Positions 31,901-42,188 of a stretch of 64,000 nucleotides of DNA are shown one piece after another. Both the position numbers and the translations under genes were made by a program. The number at the start of each line of letters is the position of its first letter. Position 1 is the stretch's first letter. The notes under the pieces are model-generated. The model saw nothing but the letters and a program-made list of their open reading frames with translations, did not search any database and was not told where the DNA came from. The stretch is from Daphnia carinata (Eukaryota > Arthropoda > Branchiopoda > Diplostraca > Daphniidae), in assembly GCF_022539665.2 (NCBI RefSeq), contig NC_081333.1:5640971-5704970 (forward strand), written 5' to 3'.

Positions 31901-32730
31901 TGTAAACTTCCTTTCTTGTAGCGGATGGAGATGTCGTATTCCTGTAACGCCAGACTCCACCTCTCCAACCGGCCACTGAGTTCCTGCTTGGTCATCAGCC
32001 AACACAAGGCATGATGGTCGGTTTTCACTACCACTTTTGTACCCCAAATGTATGGCCGAAACTTCTTTACAGCCCATACAATGGCGAGGCACTCCTTTTC
32101 CGTTATCGTGTAGTTTCTCTCCGACCTGTTCAACACTCTGCTCACGAAGCAAATTGGCATGGGGTTCCCGTCTCTTTCTTGCATAAGCGCCGCCCCTATG
32201 CCATAGTCACAGGCGTCGGGATGCACTTCAAAGTTCTTCGAATAGTCTGGATGAGCAAGCTTTGCTGCCTTCACCAGCGCAGCTTTCAACTCGGCGAAAC
32301 TGTTTCGTTCCGGTTCTCCCCAACGAAACACACCCTTCCCCTCCATTGTCGTAAGCGGGTACGCCACCTGGGCGAAATTTGGCACGAACTTCCGGTAGAA
32401 CGAACAAAGGCCTACAAAGCTTTTGACCCACTTTCTCTTTGCCTTCTCATTGGCATTGAGGTTTGGCCCCGGGAACATTTCAATGGCCTTACAGTGGTCC
32501 GGATCCGGCTCTATTCCGGCCTTGCTTACCACGTGGCCCAGCATTCTCACACGCTTGTTCCCAAAGGCACACTTTTCTATCTTCAACTTCAAATTGGCCT
32601 TCCGGAAGCAGGACAAGACTTTTCCCAGTCTCTCCAAATGCTCCCCTGCGTCTTTTCCAAAGATGACCACGTCATCCATGTACACCAAACAATCGGTCCA
32701 CTTTAATCCTGCCAACACCATGTCCATCAC
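28795..32730 (-). pseudogene. Gypsy-C RT (C-terminal part), RNase H, integrase and envelope ectodomain in one frame
   Basis: A 1,311-codon frame. Residues 15-25 hold the RT catalytic YMDD (LVYMDDVVIFG). RNase H follows with HPDACDYGIGAALM and KTDHHALCWL (residues ~170-250). The integrase zinc domain has HDEPTAGHLGQG and CKSCQTRK (~360-410). The core has GIDVLGPF, LTSDQGKCF and HQQANGLVERQN (D, D, E; ~425-530). A chromatin-binding C-terminal part follows (YEPGDLVLIF). From about residue 760 a second protein begins, with a hydrophobic leader (MLFFTLVCVVGQLVQG), a furin-like RRKRG cleavage site and after it GGGQLLNWLFGTAMTKDLEA. That is the layout of baculovirus F-like (Baculo_F) envelope proteins of errantiviruses. 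Pol and env being fused without a stop is odd; a spliced env mRNA is expected. Confidence 0.85.
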
Positions 32731-34468
32731 TCATTGGAAAGTGCTCGGAGCTGAGCATAACCCAAACGGCATCACTCGGAACTGGTAGAGGCCGTCAAGT
32801 GTAACAAATGCTGTCAATATCCTGCTGCCAATATCCGCTTTGTAGGTCTACCACACTAAACAAAGCTGCTCCCTCCAGTTTGGATAGAGCATCGTCTATA
32901 CGTGGGAGTGGGTACACATCCTTCGTTGTCACCTCATTTAGCCGCCTGTAATCAATGCAGAATCGCCACTTTCCGTCCTTTTTCCGTACTAGGACGACTG
33001 GTGACGACCAGGGGCTTTGGGCCGGCTCTATAACTCCCTGTTTGAGCATTTTGCTGACTTCTTCCTTAATCAATTCTCGCTCCCTCCATGCCCGTCTCCT
33101 TGGCAGCTGTTTAATCGGCGCTGCCCCACCTGTTGGAATCGCATGCTCGAGCACATTACACTGGCCCAAGCACTCCCCACTGTCCGCAAACACATCCTGA
33201 AACTGTGTGAGCAGATCAATTAGGTCGTTCCGATCCTGCGCCGCCAGAGTTGACGCTACACACTGATCAAACGCCGCTGGTTTCCGCGGTTTTCCCGACC
33301 GGCCCCCGACCTCTTTAGCTGCATCCCTCTCCTCGCTTTCTTCCAACGAGAGATTGCTCGCCTGGTCAATCGGCATTAGGTGACCGATGGAAGTTCCCTC
33401 GACGATCACGTGATCCACATGGTCAACATTCATCACGTGAACCACTGCTTCTGGCTTCGAGCAGTCGATGAGAGCATGGCCCGCCGAAAGTCCACTATTT
33501 TGCAACAGCTTCTTCGATGGTCTCAGTAACATAATAGCGTCATTTCCCACTTCAGGGATGGACACTTTTACTGGCACCGCACTTCTCTTCGGCACCGTCA
33601 CACCCACCGTCACTGTCACTTCCTTCACGGTTTCCTTCCCACCGCTTGCCTCCATATGGATGGCTCCTAGTTCCACTATTGGCGGGTTACTAAAACAGAT
33701 TTTCAGCTCTCGGAACAGCTTCAGTAAGTTTCTCCCCATGATAAATTCTGGTCCAAATGTCTTCAGGACCAAGGCTTCACCCTCCACGGACGCGTTTTTA
33801 TTCGTGACCGTGAGGGAGACCTTCCCCCTCGGATTCATCGGCTGTCCATCGGCCGTCACGACCATCGGTCCTTCCAACGGGACTATTTTCAATTTCAATC
33901 TACTCGCCAACGATGGTGAGATAACTGAAATCACCGCTCCCGTGTCGACCAAAGCATCGACCGGCCGTCCACCAATCCAAATTTCTTCGGTCGGCTGACG
34001 ATCGCCATTGGTCATTTCCGAAGACTGGTCTCCGCCAATCACCGCACAGGCTGCCTTAGGCTCCTCCCCCTCGGGCCTCTTGGGTTTCACCGCAGTCTCC
34101 CTCTTCTTTTCCTTCTGACAGTTTCTCGCGATGTGCCCTTCTTCATCGCAATTAAAACAGCGAAATGGGTTCTTCTTCTTTGGCTTTTTGTTCCAATCGC
34201 TTTTCCCTCCTTCTTTTTCCTTTTTCTTCGAGGGATCCTTTGCCCGGGCTAGCTCGTCCCGCAACTCCTGGATCTGGCGCCGTAGGTCTTGCATTTGGTC
34301 AAGGTCTACTGCTCCCACGGCAGGCTTCTCCCGCTCTCTACGCCTATCCTCATAGCCCCTCTCGTAGGCTGTTTTGACGGCATCCGCGTGAAGCCTCGCC
34401 TCTTCCAAGAAATCTTCACGCGTCTTGATGCCCAACACGTAAAGTCTCTCATAAAGGGTTGGGCTCAA
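32731..34468 (-). pseudogene. Gypsy-C nucleocapsid, protease and RT N-terminal half
   Basis: The frame at 32795-34468 begins with the end of the capsid ([20 protein letters not shown]), a long charged helix, then a CCHC knuckle ([14 protein letters not shown]). The retropepsin motif [14 protein letters not shown] follows, then RT fingers/palm with [20 protein letters not shown] and [13 protein letters not shown]. It ends early near 32795, where a short non-triplet deletion changes phase. A further in-frame TGA near 32728 separates it from the YMDD-containing frame. These are at least two independent lesions in RT. Confidence 0.8.
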
Positions 34469-35973
34469 CCCCCTGAACAGGTGATCTTGCGCACTTCCTC
34501 AGCCATATCCGGCTGGACAATGCGGCACATGTCCAGGACATCATGGTAGTACTCCGTGACGTCCTCGTCCTTGCCTTGGACCCTCATCCGCAGCTTCCTT
34601 TCCGTCTGCCGCTTCAGATTTACCGCCACGAATTGTTTGAGGAACAATGTCTTGAGCCCTCGCACTTCTCTGTAGTGCTCCGGTTCGTCATCCGTTTCGG
34701 CTATGCGAATCTGCTGGTCCTCCCAGTTATCTGGTCGGGCGTTTCTCGCCTCAAGGCCTACAATCCATTTGTAGGCAGGCCCCTCGAGCGAGACGTCAAT
34801 GGCCCTTGCTAGATCGTTATTGGACCAGCGATTATGGCGGCCGATCCTTTCAAATCGGTCTATCCACTCAATCGCATTCTCTTTCGGCGTGCCCCGGAAC
34901 TTTTCGGGCTCCTTGTAGTGGAACATTGGACGTTCCGCCATGTCTTCCTCTTCTCCCAAGAATGGATCCCAATCTAGTTCGGGCTCCTCCAGAGACTGTC
35001 GGCTCGGCGATCCTCCGACGCTGAATCCGCTTAGTCCCTGTCTCACTGTTGTCGCTTCCTGCGGAGTACTGAACGCTCTAGGTCGTAGGCCTTCGCGCGG
35101 GTTTCTTCCTCCCAAGCCTCTCGCCTCCACCGGCTGGCTACTATGGGTACCCGACGAACGGTTGATGACCCCAGTGGTATCAGCTTCCACGCCAACTGCG
35201 CTTCTTCCGCCGGTCACGTCTTCCGCTCGTGCCGACGACCGCCGCACGTCCTGGCTCCCGGTCAGTAACCCCTTCGTTCCACTGGAATTTGGGTCGCCCG
35301 ACTTCCTCCGCTGCGACTGGGATACTTGATCGCCTTCGACCGTTTCCGCCTCCGCTGAGACGGCCTTTACACCGGTACCTTCCTGGACACTGGAGACTGT
35401 CACCTGCTGAATGAGCGACTCGCGGTCGTCAAACTCTGCTTGACGTGATCGTGATCCCTGATCACGATCAATGACCCGCCCTACTTGTCGCTCTTCGGCT
35501 TCCGCCCTGGTCCGTGCTTTTACTCCTCCTTTGTTCCCTACCTCCCGAGCCTCTTCGTACTGCCTACGTGCAGCTATCGGCCCGACTGCCCCTTCCGACG
35601 CACCACTCCCTGCTTCCGGATTCCCAGAATCCTGGTAGCCCTGAGCGTCTTCAAATTCCTCGCCCTGTGGCTCAGAATCTGACTGGAATTGCGCCTGATC
35701 TGGGACTTCCCGCGGTAGGGACTCTTCACTGAGCACACACGTACCTTTTTGTCCCAAAGTGAGCTCACTCACTCCTCCAGGAGGGCCTCTTGAGCGGCCC
35801 TTTGCCCGCACCGGTGCTTCGTTTGCTCCCTGCAATCCCGCTGTCGACCGTGCTAGGGGTGTTGCCGCCCTCAAACCCGAGTAATAGGTTTGAATCTCCT
35901 TGGCTGCCTCTTCTGCCGCCCGTCTACGGCTTCTTTCTCCAGCGGCTGTGACCACACTTCTCCCGTGTGACAT
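34465..35973 (-). CDS. Gypsy-C Gag
   Basis: A 502-codon frame from ATG 35973. The first ~320 residues are disordered, rich in S, R, G, E and Q. The capsid-type domain follows: [47 protein letters not shown] and [20 protein letters not shown], as in Ty3/Gypsy gag ('F.G....A..W...FE'). It ends at 34465 just as the next frame, with the rest of capsid plus knuckle, begins. The switch may be a 1-nt loss or a programmed frameshift; the sequence alone does not decide. Confidence 0.75.
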   Translation of the reverse strand: MSHGRSVVTAAGERSRRRAAEEAAKEIQTYYSGLRAATPLARSTAGLQGANEAPVRAKGRSRGPPGGVSELTLGQKGTCVLSEESLPREVPDQAQFQSDSEPQGEEFEDAQGYQDSGNPEAGSGASEGAVGPIAARRQYEEAREVGNKGGVKARTRAEAEERQVGRVIDRDQGSRSRQAEFDDRESLIQQVTVSSVQEGTGVKAVSAEAETVEGDQVSQSQRRKSGDPNSSGTKGLLTGSQDVRRSSARAEDVTGGRSAVGVEADTTGVINRSSGTHSSQPVEARGLGGRNPREGLRPRAFSTPQEATTVRQGLSGFSVGGSPSRQSLEEPELDWDPFLGEEEDMAERPMFHYKEPEKFRGTPKENAIEWIDRFERIGRHNRWSNNDLARAIDVSLEGPAYKWIVGLEARNARPDNWEDQQIRIAETDDEPEHYREVRGLKTLFLKQFVAVNLKRQTERKLRMRVQGKDEDVTEYYHDVLDMCRIVQPDMAEEVRKITCSGG

Positions 35974-36134
35974 TCACACGAGGATCCTCTGCGATCCCAC
36001 TGCCAAATCCACGCTTTCCCCAGACCGTTGCTGTGGCCTCGTGCCTGGCAATAAATTGCCGAGTTCGACTTCCAGAGACCCCTCACAGCCAACGCCTACC
36101 CGACTTAAAACGTGTATCTTAGCAGTGAAAAAAC

Positions 36135-36150
36135 AGTAGCATCTCCACCA
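36135..36150 (-). promoter_or_regulatory. Gypsy-C primer-binding site
   Basis: On the minus strand TGGTGGAGATGCTACT starts immediately after the 5' LTR. Confidence 0.65.
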
Positions 36151-36396
36151 TGTAACAGTTTCACTGGATTTATTTATTCGTAGACAGGTTACAGCTTTAC
36201 ACGACAGCACTACACGACAACAGCACTAACACAGCTTACAGCTACACAGACTTACTACACTGGACTGCCTCTTTAGCCAGCCGCAGACGGGCTCTTAAGG
36301 CCTCTGACATCCGGCCAGATTGGCAAAGTCCATTGACATCGCACATTTAGGCCACTTAGCATCTGATGCTAAGCGCCAAAGTACATTGGCGCTACA
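36151..36396 (-). repeat. Gypsy-C 5' LTR
   Basis: 246 bp. On the minus strand it begins TGTAGCGCC and ends GTTACA. It contains a perfect 17-bp palindrome, TTAGCATC-TGATGCTAA (plus strand 36357 on), and AATAAATAAA near its 3' end, a probable polyadenylation signal. Confidence 0.9.
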
Positions 36397-36400
36397 ATAT
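36397..36400 (+). repeat. Right TSD of Gypsy-C (ATAT)
   Basis: Partner of 27999-28002. Confidence 0.8.
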
Positions 36401-36908
36401 GTTTTTAAGTATCGCTCTCTGGTTGATATAGCACTGTGGTGTGTTGATCATTCCATTTTTTCTTCTCCCGAAAGCCTTTTCCGGAGGTTCCGTTCGGAAG
36501 ATCAGAGCTTTTTTCTCAGCATTTTTCGAATGGCCTTTGATATGCCGGATGCTCCACCACGTGATTTCGGGTATAAGCGCCGTTGAATTAATGATTATTA
36601 TTATCTGTAAGTTTTTTTGTTTTTTTTTAATTTTGTTTGTTCGTTGTAATAATAATCTGATTTCTTTCAGCAACCATCTTGGGTACGCACGTTACCGCGA
36701 TGTCTATCCTTTGAGGTTAGCCCGGTTTCTTTGGTGGCTGGAGTCTGGGGATGATATTTATCACCCTACTCCAACGTCTTCTCGGTTGATGCGGGAGCAT
36801 CTCCAAGAAGAACATGAAGATCGGTTGGCGATAACACATGTTGCGCACATTTACAATTATCTACTCTATGGCGATCCTCTTCCCAAACGTGATTCCGCGG
36901 ACGGATGA

Positions 36909-37219
36909 TTATATTTTCCTTTGTTTGTGTTATTATTTGTTTTTGTTTGTTATTTTGTAGTTAAGGTGTTAGGTGGAAATACAAAATTGTTATTGTGTTT
37001 GTTTGTTTTTACTGTAAAGTTTTTGAAGTATTGGATAGTTGTACGTGATGGGAAATTTTTTTTTTTTTAGATTTAACATGATAATCAACTTAATTGTTAA
37101 AGTTTTTAAATTCTGGTAAGTGCGATATTTACTTGGAAGGTGCTACTTTATTATGGAATTGCCTAACTTGTTAGCGGATGATTGTTAATGGACTTTCACT
37201 TTCCATGACCTTGGGGATT
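36909..37219. other. Non-coding, T-rich
   Basis: Between the stop of the small plus-strand gene and the stop of the minus-strand env-like frame. A poly-T run at 37060. If Gypsy-D had its own 3' LTR it should start here, but there is no second copy in the window and no clear polypurine tract. Confidence 0.35.
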
Positions 37220-39640
37220 TTATTTTTTGGCTGAATTACTGCTGTATGTTTCTGGCATGCAACGACATAGGTCTTCCCAGACCATGCCATACCCGACGAC
37301 ATAAGTGCACGTGGTGTGTTTTCCTGTACACCGTTTGGGTGTGTCAGTATCTTCGATAGATGGGTAGATTAATGAATTTGGTGCGCTTGGCCGTGGAGAG
37401 CGCATTTGTCCTTGTCTTTCTGTTGTCAGTTGTGCTGGGGCGGACTTTCTTATGAACGGTTGTTCGATTGCTAAGTCTGAATGGTAATTTGCTTCTCGTG
37501 CTGGTAGCATTGATGCGAGTTCGTGTTCTTCCTCTATGCCATCGTCGTAATTTCTTGAAAGTTTCTGGTTTCTGCGGATATGATTTTTAATCTTTGAGAT
37601 AGGGTTGCAAATGATGAAGATCCGTAAGCATACGAGAAATAGTAGGAATCCAATTGCTGAAAGACCTATTATTTTCAATTTGTCGAACCATGAGAACATA
37701 TGATCTATCTGATTATCTTGTTGTTCTGACATCACCATATCTCCAACAGAATTGGAATTTCCCTCTTGCATTCTGCCTTCTAGGTCATTCAGGATATTTA
37801 ATTGTTCCATCTCCATCGTCTCGTGTGCTGAATGACTTTTCAGCGCGAAATCGAAATCATTGAGATGTAGTTCTTCAAATTCCGTAACGAGGTCTAAATT
37901 TGGCATGTGAATGCTTGGTTTCTGGCGTATCCAATCTCCTGTAGTAGCGTTGTGTTCCCAGGTGTGTGGATTTCCATTTAAATTTACTAATGGTGTTTTC
38001 CAGAAACAATCGGAATATGCGTGAATTGACCATCCATCTGTTCCGATCGTACAATTCTTTCCTTCGTAAGTAAAGAACGGTTGGAATCCGCATTTTGTTT
38101 CATTTGCTGATATAAAAATTCTTTTGGCTTCGCATTGTTGAAGTGTCATTGCTTGACCAAAGCCTTGTAATCTCGTACAGATAGGTAAACCTATTGCTGC
38201 TGCTGCCAAAATTCTGTTGGTTTGAGCTAAGATAACGGCCTGTGTTCTTTTGATTGCTGATAGTTGACAATAAGCATCTCGAATTTCTTTTGCGAGTTTG
38301 TTCTCGTGTTCTGTTTCAACGTTGATTTTATATTGGTCGTGCATCTTACTTATTTCGTATTTAATCTTGTCGTCGAATTCTTCGATGTTTTTAGGTAGAC
38401 CGCTTTCCACATTATCATTAATTAATGACTCTTCAGTTTTCTGATCCATTAACAGGGACTCTGCAGACGGTAAAGTTGGAAAGTTTTCCTCGATGGCCCG
38501 AATTTGATTTTCTTCTGTTGTAGTTGTGGTTTCTGTTGTAGTTAATGGGGTCATTCTGACTGTCTGTGTTGACGATTGTGGGGTCATTGGACTCTCTTTT
38601 ACTGTCGTCGTACTTTGCGTAGTTGTGCTTGGTTGGGGCGTTGTTGTTGTTGCTGTTGTGGAGCTTGTCGTAGTAGCCGTTGTTGTTGTTGACGTATGTT
38701 TCGTGGTTGTAGTGGTTGTTGAAGTTGAAGATATTTTAATAGTTGTCGTAGGCCTAGTAGTAGTGGTAGGTTTAGTGCTTGTTGACGTGATTATTGGTTT
38801 TGTAGTTGTGGATGGTTTTGTTGATGTTGTTGTTATACTTGGTTTTGCTGTTATTTTATGTGGTATTGTCGGTTTATTGGCTGCTGTGCTTGTAGCTGGC
38901 TTAATTTTTGTCGTGGTTTTTACCGTTGTTTTTGTCGTTGTTCCCAAGGTTGTTTTTATTGTGGGCTTTGTAGTCGTCGTAGCGCTTGTCGTTGTTGTGG
39001 ATTTTTCTGTTGTGGGCGTGGCAGGGGGAGTAGCCAAAGTTTTGTTCTTTTCTGATTGGTTGTTGATCTCCCTTTGCATTAGAGGCGGTATAGATGGGAT
39101 TGCTTTCCCGTCCAATGGCTGTTGAGTATGTAGCGCTATAATGGCTGCCGCTGAAAGTGTCCATATTTTATGTGGGTTGCGATATTCAAAGCTAAAGTAT
39201 TGTTTTTTACTGAAGCTGTGACAATGTCCCAGGCTCACACGTCCTACTCTTTGTGTTAGACACTTCCTATCTGATGAAGGTGAGTATAATCCAGTTCTAT
39301 CTGTTGCCATGAGTTGTCCTGTGTGTTCGTATGTGCCCCAGATTGAGCTTGTGTTGGCGCATACCTGAAGGACGAGCATTGTTGTGTTGGCTTTTGAACA
39401 GTTGTTTGTGTTGAACGGTCTGATGGTGAAATCAGAGGTATATTCGAAAGCTTGCCCTCGTTCTGTTGTTCTGCTCCAGTTAGCAACTCTAGTTTGTGAT
39501 CGCACCAATGGGTCATTACTGGTTACCAGTGTTCTTAGTTCGTCTTGACATTTGGTCCAATCCGCGTCGCATTCTTCTAGTGTCATCTGTTTGTTTATTC
39601 CGTGATGAGTCAGACACTTTTCACTTGGTGTGTTTCCCAT
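37220..39640 (-). CDS. Gypsy-D envelope-like glycoprotein, C-terminal frame (lectin-like repeats, Thr-rich stalk, membrane anchor)
   Basis: An 806-codon frame. Its first ~170 residues have repeated Cys-centred blocks (KCLTHHGINKQMTLEEC; KCLTQRVGRVSLGHC followed by aromatic-rich FSFEYRN) that resemble ricin-type beta-trefoil repeats, with possible N-glycosylation sites. Residues ~195-370 are almost pure T with S, K and P, a mucin-like stalk. A helical, charged region follows (AKEIRDAYCQLSAIKRTQAV), then Cys-rich text, then a hydrophobic anchor IIGLSAIGFLLFLVCLRIFI near residue 665 and a basic cytoplasmic tail. A surface glycoprotein is the best reading; it is downstream of pol, where env belongs. 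It is continued upstream by 39621-41263 in other frames. I do not assign it to a known env family. Confidence 0.6.
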   Translation of the reverse strand: MGNTPSEKCLTHHGINKQMTLEECDADWTKCQDELRTLVTSNDPLVRSQTRVANWSRTTERGQAFEYTSDFTIRPFNTNNCSKANTTMLVLQVCANTSSIWGTYEHTGQLMATDRTGLYSPSSDRKCLTQRVGRVSLGHCHSFSKKQYFSFEYRNPHKIWTLSAAAIIALHTQQPLDGKAIPSIPPLMQREINNQSEKNKTLATPPATPTTEKSTTTTSATTTTKPTIKTTLGTTTKTTVKTTTKIKPATSTAANKPTIPHKITAKPSITTTSTKPSTTTKPIITSTSTKPTTTTRPTTTIKISSTSTTTTTTKHTSTTTTATTTSSTTATTTTPQPSTTTQSTTTVKESPMTPQSSTQTVRMTPLTTTETTTTTEENQIRAIEENFPTLPSAESLLMDQKTEESLINDNVESGLPKNIEEFDDKIKYEISKMHDQYKINVETEHENKLAKEIRDAYCQLSAIKRTQAVILAQTNRILAAAAIGLPICTRLQGFGQAMTLQQCEAKRIFISANETKCGFQPFFTYEGKNCTIGTDGWSIHAYSDCFWKTPLVNLNGNPHTWEHNATTGDWIRQKPSIHMPNLDLVTEFEELHLNDFDFALKSHSAHETMEMEQLNILNDLEGRMQEGNSNSVGDMVMSEQQDNQIDHMFSWFDKLKIIGLSAIGFLLFLVCLRIFIICNPISKIKNHIRRNQKLSRNYDDGIEEEHELASMLPAREANYHSDLAIEQPFIRKSAPAQLTTERQGQMRSPRPSAPNSLIYPSIEDTDTPKRCTGKHTTCTYVVGYGMVWEDLCRCMPETYSSNSAKK

Positions 39641-40094
39641 TTTTCAACAATCCCCAGGCAATCATGTCCCAGATTATATTTCCGCTGCCGTGATTAGTTT
39701 TTAAAATTCCTCCGAATATCGGCGAATTAATCGTTGTTGTGATCGCTCTTCGCTGTTCTTGTTGTATCTCCTGCATTTCCGCTAACGTTGTATCCGGGAA
39801 GTTTTCTTGGATTTCCGGATTAGTTTTCACAGTTTCAAAAATCCATTGTTGTGTGGCACCATTTTCATCATCCTTAAATTCTGTTAGAATGATGTTTTGG
39901 GATGATCCAAGCGTTATGCAAAGATGTGATTCCTGTGCGATTAATTGGTAATTTTGCTGGTCTAATATCCACCGTGTAGAATATTCGGAACAAGTGGCTG
40001 CAACCAGTCGATTTGTTTCTCCTTCGGTGATGCAAATATCGCTGTTTTGCATTCGTATTGTTTGGTCAACGATGTATTCAAATTCTGACCCCAA
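39621..40094 (-). pseudogene. Gypsy-D envelope-like, lectin-like segment
   Basis: A 157-codon frame with CITEGETNRLVAATCSE, then RWILDQQNYQLIAQESHLCI and QQWIFE. The spacing of C, W and Q-x-W recalls ricin B-type lectin repeats. It overlaps the start of the 37220-39640 frame in another phase, so one frame change separates them. Confidence 0.5.
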
Positions 40095-40304
40095 TGGAAG
40101 TGGGTCATCGTTTTTAAAACGAAAGTGAGCTTTAATCGGGTTGCTCTCTCCGGGTTTGTAGATTATATGTATTGTGGCGTTATAAATTGTACTGTCCTTT
40201 TTCGTCTTTTTTGATTGGTTGTTGACGTCTCATTTTTATTGGTCCCCAGGCGTACGAAATGCTGTATAGACGTTTACCGATATCTGAATCTTCGAGAGGT
40301 GTGT

Positions 40305-41263
40305 TTAACAAGAACGTAACTTCTTGTTGAATCGATCGTTCCGCTTGGATCGTGGAAGTTCTCTATAATCCTTGCACACTGGTGTATCTAGGTGAGTATT
40401 CTGCAGGCATGTATTTATAGTGGTTTTAAACATCTCGTAGAGTTTTCTTGTAGTTTCCGTTGGAAAAATTAAGTATGTTAGTGGTATACCGACAACTTTG
40501 TAGCCTAGTGGAGTGATGTCCCGATCTGGTTTGTTGAGGAATGATATCTCGATTTGTCGGTTCCTGTCATAGAGACGGCTGGTGTTTTCGTGTTCCGGCA
40601 TTCTTGGAAGTTCCAGATATCCGCTTCCTTTAATTAACGCTTGTGAGTATGAGTTATTTGTTGTCCTATCTCCCCATACTATTGTGGTTTGATTTTGGAT
40701 GAAGTGTCCTTCCTGCTGGGTGGTATTTAAAGGTCCAAACGGGCTTTCAATTGGGTCGTCCTGTTTTTCCTGCCGTAGAGTGATTTGTTCTGCTACACAG
40801 TTGAGGGTGTGGTATTGTTTTATGGCATACCATTGCCCTTCACCTGTTGGGGTGGCTGTAAAGCTCAGTCCCGCTGGTCTGGTCTGCATGTTGTTATCGC
40901 CACACTTCTTGTCGTTCACCATTTTCCAGCATTCCAGTGGGGTTATAGTTTAGTCTCTTGTGAGTATATTGTGTTGAAAAATCCAACCCAAAATGATCCT
41001 GTTATTTTCTTCGCTTTTATCCATTGTTTGCATGTCCAGCCTTTCCAAGAAGCTGCTGGTTTCTGCGTTGTTTTTAGCGTGTACAGTGTGGGTATTCTGG
41101 GTAAGGGTGCTGTATCTGTTTCCTTGTTGTTGCAGTAATATGGTGCTTCTATATCTAAAATTCCTCTGGTCTTTAAGTTGTTACAGTCGCATACGGTTGA
41201 ATAGATGGGATACGTTGATGGAATGATTGTTAGTAAGTGGATGAATATTATTATCAGTTCCAT
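40305..41263 (-). pseudogene. Gypsy-D envelope-like, N-terminal part with signal peptide
   Basis: Two frames (40943-41263 and 40305-40922) in sequence. The first starts with a hydrophobic leader (MELIIIFIHLLTIIPSTYPI) suited to a signal peptide, followed by Cys pairs (VCDCNN, PYYCNN) and WKGWTCKQWIKAKKITGSFW. The second continues with ECWKMVNDKKCGDNNM and ILGDR-like text, then QIEISFLNKPDRDITPLGYK. The W/C pattern recalls arthropod virus class III-type glycoproteins, but that is a weak impression from memory. A break near 40925-40945 separates the two frames. Confidence 0.5.
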
Positions 41264-41289
41264 CTGTGAAATAAAAATTTGAAGGTTTT

Positions 41290-42188
41290 TTAGAATCTTG
41301 ATACTTCATTACGTTGCCGTAAGTTGTATCGTGGATTCGTCATTCTAGTAGGCGCAGGATGATTTGGTATAGGACCGGGGATATTTGGTGTTGTAATGTT
41401 GCGACACTCTTCTTCTGTCGCTCGATATATACGCTTTTTAGGGGGAGGCTTTCTTTCGTTGTTACTGATGTGTTTTCTTGGCCTTCCTGGGCCTCTTCGT
41501 ACCGCCTCATTACTCGGTTGGTTGAACTCACACGATGTTCCCTCTGTTCCTTGATTTCCTGCGACGTACAATTTTAGGCGGTTGACGTGTACTATTGATT
41601 TTAGTTTTTCATTGTCGGCGTTTTGAATCTCGTAAGTGAGCTCTGAGTAATTTTTGGTAATTTTGAATGGTCCTTTCCACAGGTTGATGAATTTTCCGGC
41701 AGTTGGTGGGGCTTTTAGTAACACGAAGTCACCAATGTTGTATTTAATTGCTTTTGTTCCTTCGTCGTAATATCTTTTTTGTCTTGTCTGCGCCCGAAAT
41801 AGGTGTTCCTTCGCTAGTTTCTGAGCCTTCTTCCATTGATGTGAGTACATTACACTGGTGTCTTCGTATGTCTCGTATCGTCTGTCTATTTTGATGTTGT
41901 TTGGGATCACGGGGTGTCTTCCAAAGAATAGGAAGAATGGGGTTTGTTGTAGTGTTGATTGCTTTGCTGTGTTGTAAGCAAATGTAACGAACGGGAGATA
42001 TTTGTCCCATTTTCAAGGTTCACTTCCCACGTAGCAAGCTAACATGTCACACAGGGTTCTGTTAAATCGTTCTACTAATCCGTCCGTTTGGGGGTGATAT
42101 GCTGTTGTTCTTATTTGTTTGATCTTGAACATTTTGCAAATTTCTTGGATTAAGTACGACAGGAAGTTAGTCCCTTGATCTGTTAGGA
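41290..42188 (-). pseudogene. Gypsy-D integrase C-terminal half
   Basis: Frames following the main pol frame: TDQGTNF near 42180 (second core Asp), HPQTDGLVERFNRTL near 42090 (core Glu), FVTFAYNTAKQST near 41985, then PNNIKIDRRYETYED and the C-terminal barrel YNIGDFVLLKAPPTAGKFIN (41730). It ends with a basic, PRKH-rich tail (RRGPGRPRKHISNN). Phase changes occur near 42189 and 42017. Confidence 0.75.

Larger units (their letters stand above)
28003..36396 (-). mobile_element. Gypsy-type LTR retroelement 'Gypsy-C' with envelope gene
   Basis: An 8,394-bp minus-oriented element with two 246-bp LTRs (28003-28248 and 36151-36396) that differ at about 2 positions, so insertion was recent. It has a 4-bp target duplication ATAT, a TGG primer site beside the 5' LTR and a G-run polypurine tract beside the 3' LTR. 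Order on the minus strand: gag, protease-RT, RT-RNase H-integrase-envelope, envelope C-terminus. Despite the near-identical LTRs the coding region has several frame breaks, so this copy was probably mobilised in trans or the assembly has indel errors. Confidence 0.92.
27979..36908 (+). pseudogene. Small two-exon gene split by Gypsy-C insertion
   Basis: ATG at 27979 starts MEPFEYRY, whose eighth codon ends at 28002, the exact left insertion point of Gypsy-C. After the LTR and duplicated ATAT, the same frame resumes at 36401 (VFKYRSLVDIALWCVDHSIF) and runs to a GT donor at 36571. A 100-nt intron ends in TTTCTTTCAG at 36670. Exon 2 (36671-36908) continues in phase with NHLGYARYRDVYPL and ends at TGA 36908. 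Without the insert it would encode about 143 residues. The preserved frame on both sides, exact codon continuity and in-phase intron make this a real gene inactivated by a recent insertion. I recognise no domain. It is transcribed divergently from the ankyrin frame. Confidence 0.7.

Noticed and set aside
38526-39125. Long valine-rich plus-strand frame
   Set aside because: It is the complement of the threonine-rich stalk of the minus-strand env-like gene; the V/G text comes from ACN codons read backwards.
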